This document shows, piece by piece, positions 4,225 to 6,206 of a DNA stretch of 6,206 nucleotides (its first letter is position 1; each line of letters opens with the position of its first letter). Source of the stretch: a bacterium (GTDB lineage: Bacteria > Acidobacteriota > Blastocatellia > Pyrinomonadales > Pyrinomonadaceae). The position numbers were made by a program, and so were the translations under genes. The notes below the pieces were generated by a model. The model did not search any database. It saw only the letters and a list, made by a program, of their open reading frames with translations, and was not told the origin of the DNA. The stretch covers positions 1 to 6,206 of the forward strand of contig JAQSDP010000117.1 in the NCBI GenBank assembly GCA_029945985.1, written 5' to 3'.

Positions 4225-6206
4225 GCGGTTATCGAGCTGAACGCCTCGCGGATGGCGATCCGGTGGAGTGAAAGCTGCTGTTGAAACTCGGCCCGGGACG
4301 TAAATCCTAACCTGCCGAAGATCTTCCGAAGCTGTGAGTTGCCCGAGTGCGGCACTACGTGAGAGCGGCCGATGATGAGGCGCATCGTGTGATCGAGCGA
4401 TGACAGGAATTCGTGACCGGCAAGAAGGGCTTCTGCGTTAGCGTCGGATAGCGAACCTAGCGATCTCAGTTTTTCAAGCATTTTCCCGCTTGAGCGGCTG
4501 CCATCGGTATCAGGTACGTTGTCTCGTAGCTGCAGATAGCGGATGGCGAAATAGATGTCTAACATTCCGCCAGGGCCGTGTTTGATATTCATGGAGCTTC
4601 CCGTGATCCCCGCTCGTTCTTTCTCGAGAAGGAATCGGACGCGTCTAGTCTCCGCGGCTAACTCGTTAGCGGGGATTGCCTGACCCCTCTCGTGGACTGC
4701 CGCAGCTATTCGCTCCCAAACCTGATGAGCCAAGTCACCTCCGCCTGCCGCACGAAGCTTTACGAATGCAAGCAACTCCCAGGTCGAGGCCGTCTCCTTC
4801 ACATACCTCTCGAATGACGAAAAGGAAATAACGTTAGGTCCGTTCTTGCCGTGCGGCCGCAGACGGAGATCGACGCGATACAGATTGCCGTCTCGTGTGT
4901 AACTAGAGAGCGCATTCACAAAGACCTCTGCGGCGCGGCTGTAGAATTCAATTGGCGCCAGTCCGGCGATCTCCTCCTCTGCATCGGCGTCAAAGACCAA
5001 CACGAGATCGAGATCGGAATCGTAGTCGATGCCAGCCCCGCCGAGCTTGCCGAGGCCCATTACCGCCAACCCCAGATCGTTGATCTGATGCCGGGTGCGA
5101 TGCGTCATCTCACTGGACGTGATCTCAAGAGCTGAATCGATCGAAGCCTCTGCGAGCTGTGTTTGTCTTCGTTTGGCTTCTCTGATGTCGATGAGCCCAG
5201 CGGCATCCAAAGCGGCAATCGTGACCAGCTGACGCCGCCATTCTTGCCGGAGCGCCGAGATCTTGTCACCGATACCACGCCCGCCTCGGACCTTCGTCAG
5301 AAGAACCTCGCGGAATTCGACCGGATGCTCGTCAATACTCGAAAGCCAAGTGTCTCCAAGCAATTCACTGAATTTTGGAGAAAGATTGGCAAGAGATGTT
5401 GCCAGATCACCGTCAGTGATAACCGGATATTCCGTAAAGTCGAAACTGGCGGTGCTCTGGGCGATCGGCTCTGAAAGGTCTCCGGCGGCAAAACGGTCGA
5501 CCAACTCGGAGGATTCAATGTTCGCGTCGGAAAAGATCCGGCGGAAGATTTCGTTGACGTTGGAACAATGTTCTTTAACCTTGTCGTCGAACTCGGTAAT
5601 ATCTTGAAACCGCATCCGGCGAGCGACTAATCCGCGTCGGATGGGATCGTCGGGAACTAGGTGAGTTTGAAGACCATTCTCCATTTGGAGCACATGTTCG
5701 AGTCTGCGGAGAAAATCGTATGCGTCAAATAACTGGGTCTGCTCACGATCTTCGATCAATCCGCGATCCGCCAGCCGCCCGAGGCTGATCAGCGTGTGGT
5801 GGGCGTGAAGCCATTTATCTCGCCCGCCGTAGGCAAGCTGCAGAGCTTGGGCGATAAATTCGATCTCGCGTATCCCGCCTTTGCCAAGCTTCACATCGAG
5901 CCCTTTCGCATTAATGTGCTCAATGTCGATCTTCTGTTTCGATCGGCGAACACTGCGGAGAGCCGAGCCGATGGATTGGGTTTCCGCGTACACGTACGGC
6001 TTGGTTTCGCCGTTGAAAACGGAGAAGAGCGACGAGTCGCCGGCACCTGAACGTGAACGGATAAGTACCTGGCGTTCCCAATCTGCAGCCTCGGTCTTAT
6101 AGTAGCGAACTGTATCTGCGACCGACATCGCGAGCGGCCCAACGCGTCCGTGCGGACGAAGCCGGAGATCGACTCGATAGGTCGCTCCCTCACCGGTTTG
6201 CTGGCC
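4221..6206 (-). CDS. glnE: GlnE, bifunctional glutamine synthetase adenylyltransferase/adenylyl-removing enzyme, 5' truncated
   Basis: The visible 661 residues run from the window edge to TGA 4223-4221; ATG at 6128 is internal, since the frame stays open and in-family beyond it. GlnE adds AMP to, and removes it from, glutamine synthetase in response to PII and glutamine. The two homologous halves are clear. From the N-terminal removing half: VDLRLRPHG (fragment residues 12-20) and KLGKGGIREIEF (106-117); its GxGKLG/SDIDL core lies outside the window. From the C-terminal transferase half: GLGKLGG...YDSDLDLVLVF, with metal-binding Asp398 and Asp400 (codons 5015-5013 and 5009-5007), a second VDLRLRPHG (445-453), and KHGPGGMLDIYF (542-553). 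Compared with about 946 residues in E. coli, roughly 220-290 N-terminal residues are missing. In the last motif Tyr replaces the Glu of the usual DIEF. The gene overlaps the VWA gene by 4 bases and is the most upstream visible member of the operon. Confidence 0.96.
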   Translation of the reverse strand, partial: GQQTGEGATYRVDLRLRPHGRVGPLAMSVADTVRYYKTEAADWERQVLIRSRSGAGDSSLFSVFNGETKPYVYAETQSIGSALRSVRRSKQKIDIEHINAKGLDVKLGKGGIREIEFIAQALQLAYGGRDKWLHAHHTLISLGRLADRGLIEDREQTQLFDAYDFLRRLEHVLQMENGLQTHLVPDDPIRRGLVARRMRFQDITEFDDKVKEHCSNVNEIFRRIFSDANIESSELVDRFAAGDLSEPIAQSTASFDFTEYPVITDGDLATSLANLSPKFSELLGDTWLSSIDEHPVEFREVLLTKVRGGRGIGDKISALRQEWRRQLVTIAALDAAGLIDIREAKRRQTQLAEASIDSALEITSSEMTHRTRHQINDLGLAVMGLGKLGGAGIDYDSDLDLVLVFDADAEEEIAGLAPIEFYSRAAEVFVNALSSYTRDGNLYRVDLRLRPHGKNGPNVISFSSFERYVKETASTWELLAFVKLRAAGGGDLAHQVWERIAAAVHERGQAIPANELAAETRRVRFLLEKERAGITGSSMNIKHGPGGMLDIYFAIRYLQLRDNVPDTDGSRSSGKMLEKLRSLGSLSDANAEALLAGHEFLSSLDHTMRLIIGRSHVVPHSGNSQLRKIFGRLGFTSRAEFQQQLSLHRIAIREAFSSITA

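Noticed and set aside
5891..6193. 100-codon minus-strand ORF in another frame of glnE
   Set aside because: The glnE frame gives conserved motifs throughout this interval; the alternative frame is Arg/Ser-rich with no recognisable domain.

Overview
The window most likely comes from an Acidobacteriota genome, possibly a Blastocatellia/Pyrinomonadaceae-type member. This is inferred from three things seen here: a secreted von Willebrand A protein of the 'VWFA-related Acidobacterial domain' type, small exported proteins carrying a helical module I associate with that phylum, and a lipoprotein with PTPGIPDP-type repeats. No rRNA or other strong phylogenetic marker is present, so the placement is tentative.

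Layout: (1) 1-495, + strand: the 3' half of a carbon-nitrogen hydrolase (nitrilase superfamily) gene; the window opens on its probable catalytic Cys codon. (2) 496-758, - strand: a complete tRNA-Phe(GAA) unit with a perfect -35 TTGACA promoter, a 76-nt tRNA with encoded CCA, and a strong intrinsic terminator. (3) About 823-1350, + strand: a small Pro-rich predicted lipoprotein, preceded by a possible 14-codon leader ORF. (4) 6206 down to 1397, - strand: a tightly packed four-gene set, glnE (3' two thirds or so) > VWA protein > exported protein B > exported protein A. Its junctions are ATGA, a 51-nt gap with a strong Shine-Dalgarno, and TAATG, which suggest one transcript with coupled translation. 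It converges on the lipoprotein gene across 46 nt.

How the genes may work together: GlnE is a cytoplasmic regulator of glutamine synthetase. The three genes after it all encode proteins with N-terminal export signals, so the cluster joins a housekeeping nitrogen regulator to cell-envelope proteins of unknown role. The last two share a module of about 55 residues followed by unrelated C-terminal domains. No mobile element, CRISPR array, toxin-antitoxin pair or recognisable defence system was seen. The most interesting items are the co-transcribed exported proteins with the shared module, the leader ORF before the lipoprotein, and a Glu-to-Tyr change in a conserved motif of the GlnE C-terminal half.
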